Part shown: positions 25,753 to 34,593 of the stretch, piece after piece
Layout of the letters: every line of letters begins with the position of its first letter
Position numbering within the stretch: position 1 is the stretch's first letter
From: Bacillus infantis NRRL B-14911
Lineage (GTDB): Bacteria; Bacillota; Bacilli; Bacillales; Cytobacillaceae
DNA length: 64,000 bases
Assembly (NCBI RefSeq): GCF_000473245.1
Contig: NC_022524.1
Span: 4,689,501 to 4,753,500 of the forward strand
Direction: 5' to 3'
Made by a program: the position numbers and the translations under genes
Notes under the pieces: model-generated
The model's input: the letters and a program-made list of their open reading frames with translations, nothing else
Told to the model about the DNA's origin: nothing
Databases searched by the model: none

Positions 25753-27183
25753 TTAGTCTCTATCTAATAGTGCAGCACCGGCGATGCCTGGATGTGTCAT
25801 TTCATACGGATCCAGGATCAGGTCCAGTTCTTCTTCTGTCAGAACATCATACTGCAGGCAGAGTTCCCTGACAGGGGCGCCGTTCAGGATGGCTTCCCTG
25901 GCAATCCGGGCCGCCACTTCATAGCCAATATGAGGATTAACGGCTGTGATAATGCCAACGCTTTTTTCTACATATTGCTTCATCCGGTCCTCATTTGCTT
26001 CAATCCCTTTGACACAGTGGTCGGTAAACGACTTGAAAGCATTCGTCATAATGGTGATCGACTGCAGCAGGTTGAAGATCAGCACTGGCTCCATGACATT
26101 CAGCTCCAGCTGCCCGGCTTCAGAGGCCAGTGAAATGGTTTGGTCGTTGCCGATGACCTGGAAGGCAGTCTGGTTGATCAGCTCCGGCATAACCGGGTTA
26201 ACCTTGCCTGGCATGATGGAAGATCCCGGCTGCCTCGCCGGCAGGGAGATTTCCCCGAGTCCTGCCCTGGGACCTGAAGCCATCAGACGCAGGTCGTTTG
26301 CAATTTTAGACATATTGATCATACAGATTTTCAGCGCGCTGGAGACCTCTGTATATGAATCTGTATTCTGAGTAGCATCAACCAGATGCTCCGCCCCTTT
26401 AAACGGAAGGCCGCTGATATCTGCCAGATACTCAACCACTAATTCAATGTAACGGGGCTGTGCGTTCAAGCCTGTGCCGACAGCCGTCGCTCCCATATTC
26501 AATTCATACAGATGCTGCCTTGATTGCTTGATGCGCTTAATATCGCGTTCAATCACGCGGCTGTAGGCTTCAAACTCCTGCCCAAGCCTGATTGGCACAG
26601 CATCCTGCAGATGTGTCCGGCCCATCTTGATGACATGGTTAAACTGATCAGCTTTATCCATAAATGCCTTATGCATGTGCTCCATAGAAGCAATCAGCTG
26701 CTCGAGCACCTTGAGAATGGATATGTGCATCGCTGTAGGAAAGGAATCATTCGTAGACTGTGACATATTCACATGAGTGTTCGGGCTGCAGTATGGATAG
26801 TCCCCTTTTTCCCTGCCCATGATTTCAAGCGCCCGGTTTGCCAGCACTTCATTCATGTTCATATTAAAAGAAGTCCCTGCTCCCCCCTGGATCGGATCGA
26901 CTATTACTTGATCATGCCAGTTGCCGGCAAGCATTTCATCTGCCGCCTGGACAACCGCGTCTCCAATGCCTGAGTAAAGAGCCTTGACCTCCACATTCGC
27001 CATTGCAGCTGCCTTCTTTACCATCGCCATCGCTTTGATCAGCTCAGGATGGATCCGGTAGCCGGTAATCGGGAAATTTTCTACCGCACGCAGTGTTTGA
27101 ATCCCGTAGTACGCATGTGCAGGGACCTCTTTTGACCCCAGAAAGTCCTTCTCTATTCGAAAACCGTTTGTCTTGACTGACAT
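25753..27183 (-). CDS. aspA: Aspartate ammonia-lyase (aspartase)
   Basis: 476 residues. Fumarase/aspartase superfamily: FNMNMNEVLANRALE, NMSQSTNDSFPTAMH, GRTHLQDAVPIRLGQEF and the signature GSSIMPGKVNPVMPE with the flexible SS loop. It starts RIEKDFLG.KEVPA.AYYGIQTLRA as expected. The enzyme deaminates L-aspartate to fumarate in the cytoplasm. It lacks the usual asparaginase (ansA) partner next door; instead an LLM oxidoreductase follows. Confidence 0.93.
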   Translation of the reverse strand: MSVKTNGFRIEKDFLGSKEVPAHAYYGIQTLRAVENFPITGYRIHPELIKAMAMVKKAAAMANVEVKALYSGIGDAVVQAADEMLAGNWHDQVIVDPIQGGAGTSFNMNMNEVLANRALEIMGREKGDYPYCSPNTHVNMSQSTNDSFPTAMHISILKVLEQLIASMEHMHKAFMDKADQFNHVIKMGRTHLQDAVPIRLGQEFEAYSRVIERDIKRIKQSRQHLYELNMGATAVGTGLNAQPRYIELVVEYLADISGLPFKGAEHLVDATQNTDSYTEVSSALKICMINMSKIANDLRLMASGPRAGLGEISLPARQPGSSIMPGKVNPVMPELINQTAFQVIGNDQTISLASEAGQLELNVMEPVLIFNLLQSITIMTNAFKSFTDHCVKGIEANEDRMKQYVEKSVGIITAVNPHIGYEVAARIAREAILNGAPVRELCLQYDVLTEEELDLILDPYEMTHPGIAGAALLDRD

Positions 27184-27697
27184 CGTTGCCTCATTCCTCT
27201 TCTTTTCGCTATTTGTTTTTGATGGTATATCTTATTGCTAATCCCACTCTATTGTAAATGACTTCGGTCCAATATTCATCTTTAATATCTGTTTTAGGAT
27301 GGCCTTTTTTGACGGTGTTCAGCAGGTTATTTCCTTCCAGTGCGGAGGGGTAATGGCGGGGAGAATGGCACATGCTATGATCGATGGCTTAGTCGGCTGG
27401 TGCGGGGCAGAAAAAATAGCGGATTGCTACCGCGGGCTGGAGCAAGCATTATTATTACAAGCAATTGCACCCATTCCCCTTATAAGGTCTTCACAATACC
27501 AGCGTTTAAATCTTAAATTCCAATTAATATAACAAACCTTACTTTCCCCGCTTCCCCTGCATTTTGAAAATCCGAAAAAAATTTGTTCCACGTGAAACAT
27601 TGTCAGAAATTTGGAACAATCCTCCTTCTCACCCGGTTAATCCCCTTCCTGCTATGCTATACTTGAGAAAAAATGGGTATGAGAGAAGGAATGTTTT
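27184..27697. other. 514-base intergenic region with a parS site
   Basis: Between divergent aspA and the MFS gene. It holds the parS site at 27584-27599 and probable promoters for both genes. A minus-strand frame of 54 codons (27209-27373) has some protein-like sequence (TDIKDEYWTEVIYNRVG) but no ribosome binding site. I do not call it as a gene. Confidence 0.5.
27584..27599. promoter_or_regulatory. parS: parS, Spo0J/ParB binding site
   Basis: TGTTCCACGTGAAACA matches the 16-base parS consensus TGTTNCACGTGAAACA of B. subtilis at every position. It is outside coding sequence. ParB/Spo0J loads here and recruits SMC for chromosome segregation. In Bacillus most such sites lie around the origin. 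Confidence 0.92.
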
Positions 27698-28900
27698 ATG
27701 GATAAGCTGAATCCTAGAGCCAAAATGGATCCAGCCAAGCAGTATTTATTTATTGCGGGTATCATCCTGGTTGCTTTTAACCTTCGGCCAGCCATCACAT
27801 CATTAGGGCCTCTGGTGGGAATCATCCAGGATGATGTCGGCCTGGCGCACTGGAGTGCAGGTCTTCTGATGAGCCTGCCGCTCCTGGTATTTGCGTTCAT
27901 GTCTCCCCTGGTGCCAAAAATCGCTTTGCGCCTGACTAATGAGCGGACACTGCTGATCGGCCTGCTTTCCCTTTTCACCGGCATTGCTATCCGCTCGATT
28001 CCAATGGCCTTTTTTCTTTTTGCCGGGACCTTTCTGGCCGGATTAGGCATCGCTATCGGCAATGTCCTTCTGCCGGCAGTAGTGAAGGATAAATTTCCGA
28101 ATAAGTTCGGATTGATGACAAGTGTGTATTCCACTTCTATGGGTTTAATTGCTTCGCTTGCATCCGGAGTAAGCGTCCCCCTGGCAGTCGATGCGAATCT
28201 TGGCTGGCAGGGCGCCCAGGCGGTATGGGCCATTCCGGTGATTGCTGCATTCACTGTATGGCTTTTCCTTTTCAGATCTCACCAAAGCAATCCTGGCACC
28301 GTCATGCCAAATCCCGGGACAGCTTCCAGGCAAATGTGGAAAACGCCTCTAGCCTGGCAGCTTGCGCTTTTCATGGGTTTTCAGTCATCCTTGTTTTATA
28401 TTACGATCTCCTGGCTGCCGGAAATTCTGCAAAGCCACGGGATCAGCATCACAACGGCAGGGTGGCTGCTGTCTTTTACCCAGCTGGTAGGACTGCCGGC
28501 AAGCTTTTTCATCCCTGTCCTTGCAGGCAGATATCAATCACAGGTCTGGATTGCCTTCGCACTCAGCCTTTGTGCAGTAGCCGGCTACTGCGGGCTGCTG
28601 ATTGGTTCCACCTACCCTCTCTTAATCATCAGCATCATCCTGATCGGAGTCGCACTTGGCGGCAGCTTTCCGCTCGCCCTCAGCTACATAGGACTCCGGG
28701 CCCGGAATGGCAGGCAGGCTGCTGAGTTATCAGGCATGGCCCAATCTACCGGCTATATCCTTGCCTCCATCGGACCACTTTTCATCGGCTACTTATTTGA
28801 CCTGACACATTCATGGACAATGCCGCTGATTACACTGATCGGCATTTCCGCTATAGTGATGGTGTTTGGAATGCTGTCAGGTAGGAATCGTTTTGTATAA
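27698..28900 (+). CDS. CynX/NimT-family MFS transporter
   Basis: 400 residues with 12 predicted membrane helices. The family signature LVAFNLRPAITSLGPLVGII is in helix 1; IAIGNVLLPAVVKDKFPN and a GGSFPLALSYIGLRAR loop follow. Related to CynX (cyanate) and NimT (2-nitroimidazole) carriers and B. subtilis YycB; substrate unknown. GAAGGAATG precedes the ATG. The parS site is about 100 bases upstream. Confidence 0.88.
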   Translation: MDKLNPRAKMDPAKQYLFIAGIILVAFNLRPAITSLGPLVGIIQDDVGLAHWSAGLLMSLPLLVFAFMSPLVPKIALRLTNERTLLIGLLSLFTGIAIRSIPMAFFLFAGTFLAGLGIAIGNVLLPAVVKDKFPNKFGLMTSVYSTSMGLIASLASGVSVPLAVDANLGWQGAQAVWAIPVIAAFTVWLFLFRSHQSNPGTVMPNPGTASRQMWKTPLAWQLALFMGFQSSLFYITISWLPEILQSHGISITTAGWLLSFTQLVGLPASFFIPVLAGRYQSQVWIAFALSLCAVAGYCGLLIGSTYPLLIISIILIGVALGGSFPLALSYIGLRARNGRQAAELSGMAQSTGYILASIGPLFIGYLFDLTHSWTMPLITLIGISAIVMVFGMLSGRNRFV

Positions 28901-29007
28901 TTGGATTTAGTGAAAAAGATATTATATAATCTGTGATATTGTTTAGCTGTGTATGGGGTTGCTCATTTTTACCAATGTTATAAACATCTATAGATGAGGA
29001 GATATGC

Positions 29008-29562
29008 ATGGACAGTTTAATTGTGGATTTGTATCACGAGTATAAGAAGAATAATGGCGGACATATCTGCTATCTTTATAACCAGGAAGAAAATTATATC
29101 AATAATGCCGTTTCTTTTATCTCGGCGGGCATCAGGAATGGCGATTTCATCTTTCTTCTTGAAAATGATCGAAATCTTCGCCTGATTCAGGAAAGGCTCC
29201 ATAAAGAATTTAGCACAGATCAATTATCCAACTTGCTAGTCATGAATAATTACGATTTCTATTATGCCCAAGGTAATTTCCATCCTCATATTGTGGTCAG
29301 TGAATTTTTAAAAACACTTGAACCGCATTTGGAGAAAAAGACTTCTATTAGTACTTGGGGACTCGTAGAATGGAGAGAAGACAAGGAGATTTACGAAAAA
29401 TTAGCAGAGTATGAACAGATAGTCGATAAGAGTGTCAACGAAAAAGGTATCTTGTCTGTATGTGTTTATCCTGCAGGAAAGACCCCTGGTTCATTCAGGA
29501 AGGCTTTGCACAATTGCCATAATATAGTTATAAATGATGAGGAAGTCATGCACCTTTCCTAA
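29008..29562 (+). CDS. Stand-alone MEDS-domain protein
   Basis: 184 residues: HICYLYNQEENYINNAVSFISAGIRNGDFIFLLEN then a central YDFYYAQGNFHPHIVVSEF and ISTWGLVEWREDKEIYEKLAEYE. This is the MEDS (DcmR-type sensory) domain, usually linked to histidine kinases or anti-sigma control. Here no kinase is fused or adjacent. GAGGAG precedes the ATG and a strong terminator follows, so it is monocistronic. Confidence 0.78.
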   Translation: MDSLIVDLYHEYKKNNGGHICYLYNQEENYINNAVSFISAGIRNGDFIFLLENDRNLRLIQERLHKEFSTDQLSNLLVMNNYDFYYAQGNFHPHIVVSEFLKTLEPHLEKKTSISTWGLVEWREDKEIYEKLAEYEQIVDKSVNEKGILSVCVYPAGKTPGSFRKALHNCHNIVINDEEVMHLS

Positions 29563-29573
29563 CCAAATTTAAC

Positions 29574-29607
29574 CCCGGTTCCAAACCTACTGGAACCGGT
29601 TTTTTTG
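29574..29607 (+). terminator. Terminator of the MEDS gene
   Basis: CCGGTTCC and GGAACCGG with a nine-base loop and TTTTTTT. Confidence 0.93.
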
Positions 29608-29830
29608 CTTAGTTTATCGGCTTTTTGCTTCTTTAATGTATAGAGTTCTCATCCCAATCACCCTATGATACAATTAATCAACTGAATATTCATAACAATT
29701 TAATAATCCGGGATGGAACCAAAACATGCCATCAGCCAGGCAGACATTGTCAAAGGGGTTTACTATTTTCGGTGACTCTGCATCTCTTTTGCCAGCATTA
29801 AATCGTTCTCTATACTGGGAGGTAAAAACG

Positions 29831-30586
29831 ATGAGTCATTCTCGAAGAAAGGCAGCACTTGTAACAGGTGCAAGCAGTGAAAATGAAATTGGTACAGCAA
29901 TTTGCCGCAAGCTGGCTTCACAGGATATGGATATATTTTTTACACACTGGCATTCTGATGCTGAGTGGATTGAACAATTTCAGCAGGATATTGCTGATAT
30001 TGGTGTACGCTGCGAGGCACTAAAGGTGGATCTGACAGATGCAAATGCGGCATTGGCCATCTATGAAGAAGCTGCAGGCCGACTGGGCTCTCCGTCCATC
30101 TTGGTTAACAATGCCGCTCATTCTGTTAATAATGATTATAAATCGTTAGATGCAAGCACACTTGACCTTCATTACTCGGTCAATATGAGGTCCACCTTTC
30201 TTCTGTGTGCTGAGTTTGCCCGCCGGTTTAAAGACTCAGGTTCACCGTCTGGCCGCATCATCAACATGACATCCGGTCAGGATATAGCCCCAATGCCAGG
30301 GGAACTGGCTTATGCAGCGACCAAAGGCGCCATTTCTGCTTTTACGAGATCATTAGCACAGGAGCTTGCACCGCTTCGGATTACCGTTAATGCTATCAAT
30401 CCAGGTCCAACCGATTCGACGTGGATGACAGACGGTATCAGAAATCACCTCCTGCCTAAATTTCCAATGGGCCGGATTGGCACACCGGATGATACTGCAC
30501 GTCTTGCTGCCTTCCTGGCAAGCGAAGATGCTGAATGGATCACCGGCCAGATTATCCATTCGGAAGGCGGGTTTATGAGGGGATGA
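29831..30586 (+). CDS. SDR-family oxidoreductase
   Basis: 251 residues. The cofactor motif is TGASSENEIGTAI, longer than the usual TGxxxGIG; NNAAHS, MTSGQ and the YAATK catalytic pair follow, then INPGPTDSTWM. It ends with the common GGFMRG. NAD(P)H-dependent reduction of an unknown carbonyl. GGGAGG eleven bases before the ATG at 29831 selects this start over one 35 codons upstream. Confidence 0.87.
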   Translation: MSHSRRKAALVTGASSENEIGTAICRKLASQDMDIFFTHWHSDAEWIEQFQQDIADIGVRCEALKVDLTDANAALAIYEEAAGRLGSPSILVNNAAHSVNNDYKSLDASTLDLHYSVNMRSTFLLCAEFARRFKDSGSPSGRIINMTSGQDIAPMPGELAYAATKGAISAFTRSLAQELAPLRITVNAINPGPTDSTWMTDGIRNHLLPKFPMGRIGTPDDTARLAAFLASEDAEWITGQIIHSEGGFMRG

Positions 30587-30596
30587 TCCTGCAGCT

Positions 30597-30645
30597 CAAA
30601 AAAGGTGCCTGCCCCCCTGTTCCGGGCAATGGCACCTCTTTTTTA
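30597..30645. terminator. Bidirectional terminator
   Basis: AAAAAAGGTGCC and GGCACCTCTTTTTT flank a 20-base loop. It ends both the SDR gene and the convergent DUF3231 gene. Confidence 0.85.
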
Positions 30646-31653
30646 TCAATCCTTCGCCAAGTCCCTGCGATTTGCTGCCAATGGCGGCTGCTCCATCCAT
30701 TCGTTTTCAATCATCAGATTTACTCCATCCTCAGATAGCTTGAGGACCTCTCCAGTAAACCGCTCATAATCAATAACCAGATCGCTTCTATTGCTCTCTG
30801 AAATGGCTATTCCATAGTTGCCGATTCCGGCATAAATCATCAGGCCAAAGTGGAACATCATTAATTTATCTGAAAATGGCGACTCGGTTGATTCGGTTAC
30901 TTCCTGGTCAAAGCCCATGGGGACAGGCAATGAACACATCTCCAAGTAGCGGCTCAGAACCTTTATATGTTTCCGGGAAACTTCTTTTCCTCTTAATATA
31001 TATTTCCGGACCTTATCTGATTTGGCCACCTGGCTGAAGGCTGAAGCCATACAGGTTCCTAAATGATTCGTCTGGATATTTGCATGAAGATTCGTCACCT
31101 CTGACCCGGTGAGGGATTCCCTCCTCCCCAGCCCTTCCAGAATAAAGGACTGCTTATGAACAAACTCCGTTTTTTCCGGATATGGAATGCTTGGCGGGCG
31201 CACACTCAGTCCCTTTTTCAATAATAGCTCATTGGCCTCGGTCTTTAATTCGATTGTTGAGGTTAAGCACTTGGAATAGAATGAATGAATATCAGACCGC
31301 CATGTATTCTGCAGCACCCGGCCATAAGTGGCAAGACCGCCCTTTGCCATATTGTGTATGTAGCGCAAATAAAAAACGTCGGAAAACAATCGCTTCGCCT
31401 CTAAATTCACATCTTCCTCCGTAAATCCCTGCGGAATCCGGATGCCTTCTTCTGTAAAGATCCCTCTTATGATCTCCACATGCTGCTGTGACAAATCCAA
31501 AGCATGGGAACCAAGCTTTTGGATATCTTCATCTTCAATATGACGAAGAAAATACTTTAATACACAAACCGCCATACTGTCTGCCATGAAAGAAGCCCAT
31601 AAATAACTCAATTCTGCGGCGGTTAGCTTCATATGATTATGATGAGTCTCCAT
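30646..31653 (-). CDS. DUF3231 family protein (tandem domain), copy 2
   Basis: 335 residues, two helical halves. Shared family blocks are LTAAELSYLWASFMADS, QGFTEEDVNLEAKRLFSDVFYLRY, LTGSEVTNLHANIQTNHLG and ESPFSDKLMMFH. AGGAGG precedes the ATG. It is closer in layout to copy 3 (same NEWMEQPPLA.NR.DLAK ending) than to copy 1. Its function is unknown; spore-related by family distribution only. Confidence 0.85.
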   Translation of the reverse strand: METHHNHMKLTAAELSYLWASFMADSMAVCVLKYFLRHIEDEDIQKLGSHALDLSQQHVEIIRGIFTEEGIRIPQGFTEEDVNLEAKRLFSDVFYLRYIHNMAKGGLATYGRVLQNTWRSDIHSFYSKCLTSTIELKTEANELLLKKGLSVRPPSIPYPEKTEFVHKQSFILEGLGRRESLTGSEVTNLHANIQTNHLGTCMASAFSQVAKSDKVRKYILRGKEVSRKHIKVLSRYLEMCSLPVPMGFDQEVTESTESPFSDKLMMFHFGLMIYAGIGNYGIAISESNRSDLVIDYERFTGEVLKLSEDGVNLMIENEWMEQPPLAANRRDLAKD

Positions 31654-31866
31654 GCCTTTTCCTCCTATTTAAGTCCATAAGGGTTATTATCTCCTGAATA
31701 AGGAGAAATATGTTTGAACACATACCTAAGGGCTAGGGGGAACAGTTCCCTTGTCCTTCCTTCTAAAAGCAAGCTCCTCCCAAGTATAAAAGACTTGGAG
31801 CCAGACACCATCTCACTTTGAAATTCATAGCCTACTAACGTAATCTGCCCTCTAGGAGTGATGTAC

Positions 31867-32220
31867 ATGTACTTTCATGATCCTTATTCTCACCGTTTCA
31901 TCGTTGGCCATAGGCATAGTGTAAGATATCCATATCCCCATCATGCTGTCAGGCAAAAGACTTTTTCCAAAGAAGAAGCAGCTGCCATCGCTTTGCTGCT
32001 GGGAATCGATTTTACTAAGAGCAGGTTTGATTTAAATGAATTTTGGCTTGGTGTAAATACAGAGCTTGAGCACGGTAAGATCTCCAGCCAAACGAATGTA
32101 ACAGGTGATGACCCTCTCATCACAGGAAAAATTGCCCTCGCACACCTTAACGAGTTTCCTGATTACTACAAACGGCTAAAGGTGCTGGAGAAAGAAGCGA
32201 AGGCTTATTGGAATAAATGA
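31867..32220 (+). CDS. DUF5661 family protein
   Basis: About 118 residues. His/Tyr-rich N-terminus (FHDPYSHRFIVGHRHSVRYPYPHH), then the family core EEAAAIALLLGIDF..SRFDLNEFWLGVNTELEHG, TNVTGDDPLITGKIALAHLNEFPDYY. AGGAG eight bases upstream suits this ATG; ATG at 31861 is an alternative. Function unknown. Confidence 0.77.
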   Translation: MYFHDPYSHRFIVGHRHSVRYPYPHHAVRQKTFSKEEAAAIALLLGIDFTKSRFDLNEFWLGVNTELEHGKISSQTNVTGDDPLITGKIALAHLNEFPDYYKRLKVLEKEAKAYWNK

Positions 32221-32250
32221 GGTGCATTCCCCCACTTTCTTAAGTATCTT

Positions 32251-32271
32251 GGGACAGCGGGACAGGTCGCC
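32251..32271. repeat. REP-like unit, degenerate
   Basis: GGGACAGCGGGACAGGTCGC resembles one arm and core of the repeat. It abuts the stop of the next small gene. Confidence 0.45.
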
Positions 32272-32436
32272 TCACTCTTTTCTTCTATACACAGCTAAAA
32301 CAAGAATAATCACCGCGCCGGCCGCAAAGCCTGCCAGGACACCCAGTGGAAATTCCCCGTTTATAAGATATACAATGAGTCCTCCAACTAAAGCCCCCAC
32401 TATGATAAATATCAATCGCAAAGACATGGTTTTCAC
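32272..32436 (-). CDS. Small membrane protein, 54 residues
   Basis: GTG start eight bases after GGAGG. Two hydrophobic helices (LIFIIVGALVGGLIVYLI and VLAGFAAGAVIILVLAVY) separated by NGEFPLG, and a basic end RRKE. It resembles small YtxH/XapX-like two-helix proteins but I cannot assign a family. Confidence 0.68.
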   Translation of the reverse strand: MKTMSLRLIFIIVGALVGGLIVYLINGEFPLGVLAGFAAGAVIILVLAVYRRKE

Positions 32437-32455
32437 CCTTGCACCCTCCTTATTA

Positions 32456-32518
32456 AAAAAATGCCTGACTCCATAAGCACAGCTTGTATGCGTTTGGAGT
32501 CAGGCACCTTTTTTTTAA
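32456..32518. terminator. Bidirectional terminator
   Basis: TGCCTGACTCCA and its complement form a 12-base stem around a loop of about 22 bases, with A- and T-runs on both sides. It terminates the ProP-type gene. Confidence 0.87.
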
Positions 32519-33984
32519 TGCTTATTCAACAATCCAGCCAATAACCCTTTACCCAAAGCGCCTTTCCTGGCTCTTCCTTCATTCTTCCACCAGTAGGCCC
32601 TCTCCGGATTCTTAAGGACTTCCTTCACTTCGCTCTGATGCTCAACAACCGGTGCAGAACCGCGAAGCGATCTTCCTGCCGTCTCCCTGACAAACAGGGT
32701 GACCACAATGATGCCGAACAGGCACATGCCCATCAGGTAATAAGCTGGCACCATATTATTGCCGGTTACGCTCACCAGCCATGCGACCAGCAGCGGTGTT
32801 GTGCCTCCGAACAGCGACGTTGCTGTATTATACGTGATTGCCAGTGCCCCGTAGCGCACTTTCGTATAAAATAACGACGGGAGTGTTGCCGGCAGTGAGC
32901 CCTGCATAGTCGTCAGCAGCAGGCCGAGGATCAGCAATCCAAGGAAAGCGCCCATGGTGCTGCCCGATCGGACGAGCATGAAAGCAGGGATGCTCAGGAC
33001 AACCGCGCCAATCAGGCCGGCTTTCAGAATGCGGTTCCGTCCGAATTTGTCGCTCAAATGCCCCATTGCCAATACCATCGGGATCATGACGATCATCACA
33101 AGAACAAGCATCAGGAGCCCTTTCCCTTCACTGTACCCGAGCTCTTCTGACATATAAGACGGCATATAAGTCAGAACGGTATAACTCATAACATTGTAGA
33201 AAATAACAATCGCCGTACAAGTCAATAATGCTCTCCAATGTCCGGCAAAAATCTCTTTTAGCGTAACACTTTCATTCTTTTTCTCTTCAATCGATTCATT
33301 CATCGCCTCAAAAGCCGGCGTTTCACCTAAATGATTACGGAAATAGAAGCCGATGATTCCAAGCGGAGCGGCAATGAAGAACGGAATTCTCCAGCCCCAT
33401 GCCGTCATCGCCTCGCTGCCAAGCATAAAGGTCAGCAGCGTAACAAGGCCGGCGCCGGCAATAAAGCCGACCAGTGTTCCAACCTCAAGGCCGCTGGCCA
33501 TGAAGCTGCGTTTTTTATCAGGAGTTGTTTCGGTTATGTAGGTCATAGCCCCGGCATATTCCCCGCCGGTTGAAAAACCTTGCACAAGCCTTGCTGATAA
33601 TAGTAAAATTTGAGCTGTGATCCCAATCGCTGCAAAGCCCGGGATCAAGCCGATGCTGAGCGTGGAAGCCGCCATCAGGATCATCGTAATGGCCAGCACA
33701 TTCTTCCTGCCTATCCGGTCACCAAGCATCCCGAAGAACATACCGCCGAGCGGACGAGCAATAAATGCCACCGCAAACGTGGCAAACGCGTATATTAATT
33801 GAAAAGATGGGTCAATCTCCGGAAAAAACACCCTGCCCATCGTAACTGCCAAAAATGAATAGATACCAAAATCAAACCACTCCATCGCATTCCCGATGGA
33901 TGTCCCCATCATGGACTTCTTCGCCATCGAACTGTCCACAACAGTAATATCTTTTGCCTCTAGTGTCTCTCGCTGTTTCTTCAC
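32515..33984 (-). CDS. MHS-family MFS symporter (ProP-like)
   Basis: 489 residues, 12 membrane helices. Metabolite:H+ symporter marks are GNAMEWFDFGIYSF, FIARPLGGMFFGMLGDRIGRKN, RLVQGFSTGGEYAGA and MGHLSDKFGRN. Related carriers take up proline/betaine, citrate or other organic acids; substrate not resolved. GTG start, after AGGAGGGGG. A small palindrome AACTA-GCT-TAGTT lies about 30 bases upstream and might be an operator. Confidence 0.9.
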   Translation of the reverse strand: MKKQRETLEAKDITVVDSSMAKKSMMGTSIGNAMEWFDFGIYSFLAVTMGRVFFPEIDPSFQLIYAFATFAVAFIARPLGGMFFGMLGDRIGRKNVLAITMILMAASTLSIGLIPGFAAIGITAQILLLSARLVQGFSTGGEYAGAMTYITETTPDKKRSFMASGLEVGTLVGFIAGAGLVTLLTFMLGSEAMTAWGWRIPFFIAAPLGIIGFYFRNHLGETPAFEAMNESIEEKKNESVTLKEIFAGHWRALLTCTAIVIFYNVMSYTVLTYMPSYMSEELGYSEGKGLLMLVLVMIVMIPMVLAMGHLSDKFGRNRILKAGLIGAVVLSIPAFMLVRSGSTMGAFLGLLILGLLLTTMQGSLPATLPSLFYTKVRYGALAITYNTATSLFGGTTPLLVAWLVSVTGNNMVPAYYLMGMCLFGIIVVTLFVRETAGRSLRGSAPVVEHQSEVKEVLKNPERAYWWKNEGRARKGALGKGLLAGLLNKH

Positions 33985-34140
33985 ATTTCCCCCTCCTAAA
34001 TACTATCTAACTAACTAGCTTAGTTGGTTTTTCCCTTTATTTGGGGGTTAAAACATAAAGCAAGAAATCCGTTGTGGGCGCCGTGGATTGAAGTAGTTAA
34101 TAATTAATAAAAAGGACAAACGACTGGGTTCATCCTCGGC

Positions 34141-34593
34141 TCAATTTAAGAACTTTTTTAAAGAAAAGCCTATTATTAATCCTGGAGCAGCACATAACAT
34201 CGGAAACCAAACTGAGCCCAATAATACACCGAATAATTTCGCATCTGCTGAATACATAATTCCTACTGTAACTAAATACGCTGAGGACACAAACGGAAGA
34301 TAGGAGTAAGGTTCTCTCCCCCCTCCTGCCCCTTTAAAGGCATCCCACATTGCGAAAAAGTATAGGCATGGGTAAAACATAAGCCAGGAATAATTGGTTT
34401 CCGCTATTGCACCTTCTATATTGCCAATAAAACTTAAACGGATTATCTCATTGAAGTTAGCCATCACATTGATCAAAACTTCTAATGCTATAAGTAAAAA
34501 ACCTTTTACAAGCTGCCCGTTTAATACTTGGGCAAAACCGGGCAAGGCTATACTCCATAATATACTCTCGACGACTTTATCTTTCTTATTCAT
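34141..34593 (-). CDS. Membrane protein, unknown
   Basis: 150 residues, four to five helices: LPGFAQVLNGQLVKGFLLIALEVLIN is a TM2-like loop-helix pattern, later SWLMFYPCLYFFAMWDAFKGAG. The ATG directly follows the TAA of the upstream DUF3231 gene, so the two genes are very likely cotranscribed and translationally coupled. No specific family assigned. Confidence 0.62.
   Translation of the reverse strand: MNKKDKVVESILWSIALPGFAQVLNGQLVKGFLLIALEVLINVMANFNEIIRLSFIGNIEGAIAETNYSWLMFYPCLYFFAMWDAFKGAGGGREPYSYLPFVSSAYLVTVGIMYSADAKLFGVLLGSVWFPMLCAAPGLIIGFSLKKFLN

Noticed and set aside
27209-27373. Minus-strand frame of 54 codons between aspA and parS
   Set aside because: It has some protein-like sequence but no ribosome binding site and no recognisable family.
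27299-27532. Plus-strand frame of 77 codons upstream of the MFS gene
   Set aside because: No ribosome binding site and low-quality composition.
31665-31868. Minus-strand frame of 67 codons before the DUF5661 gene
   Set aside because: It overlaps the DUF5661 start and lacks a supported start site.
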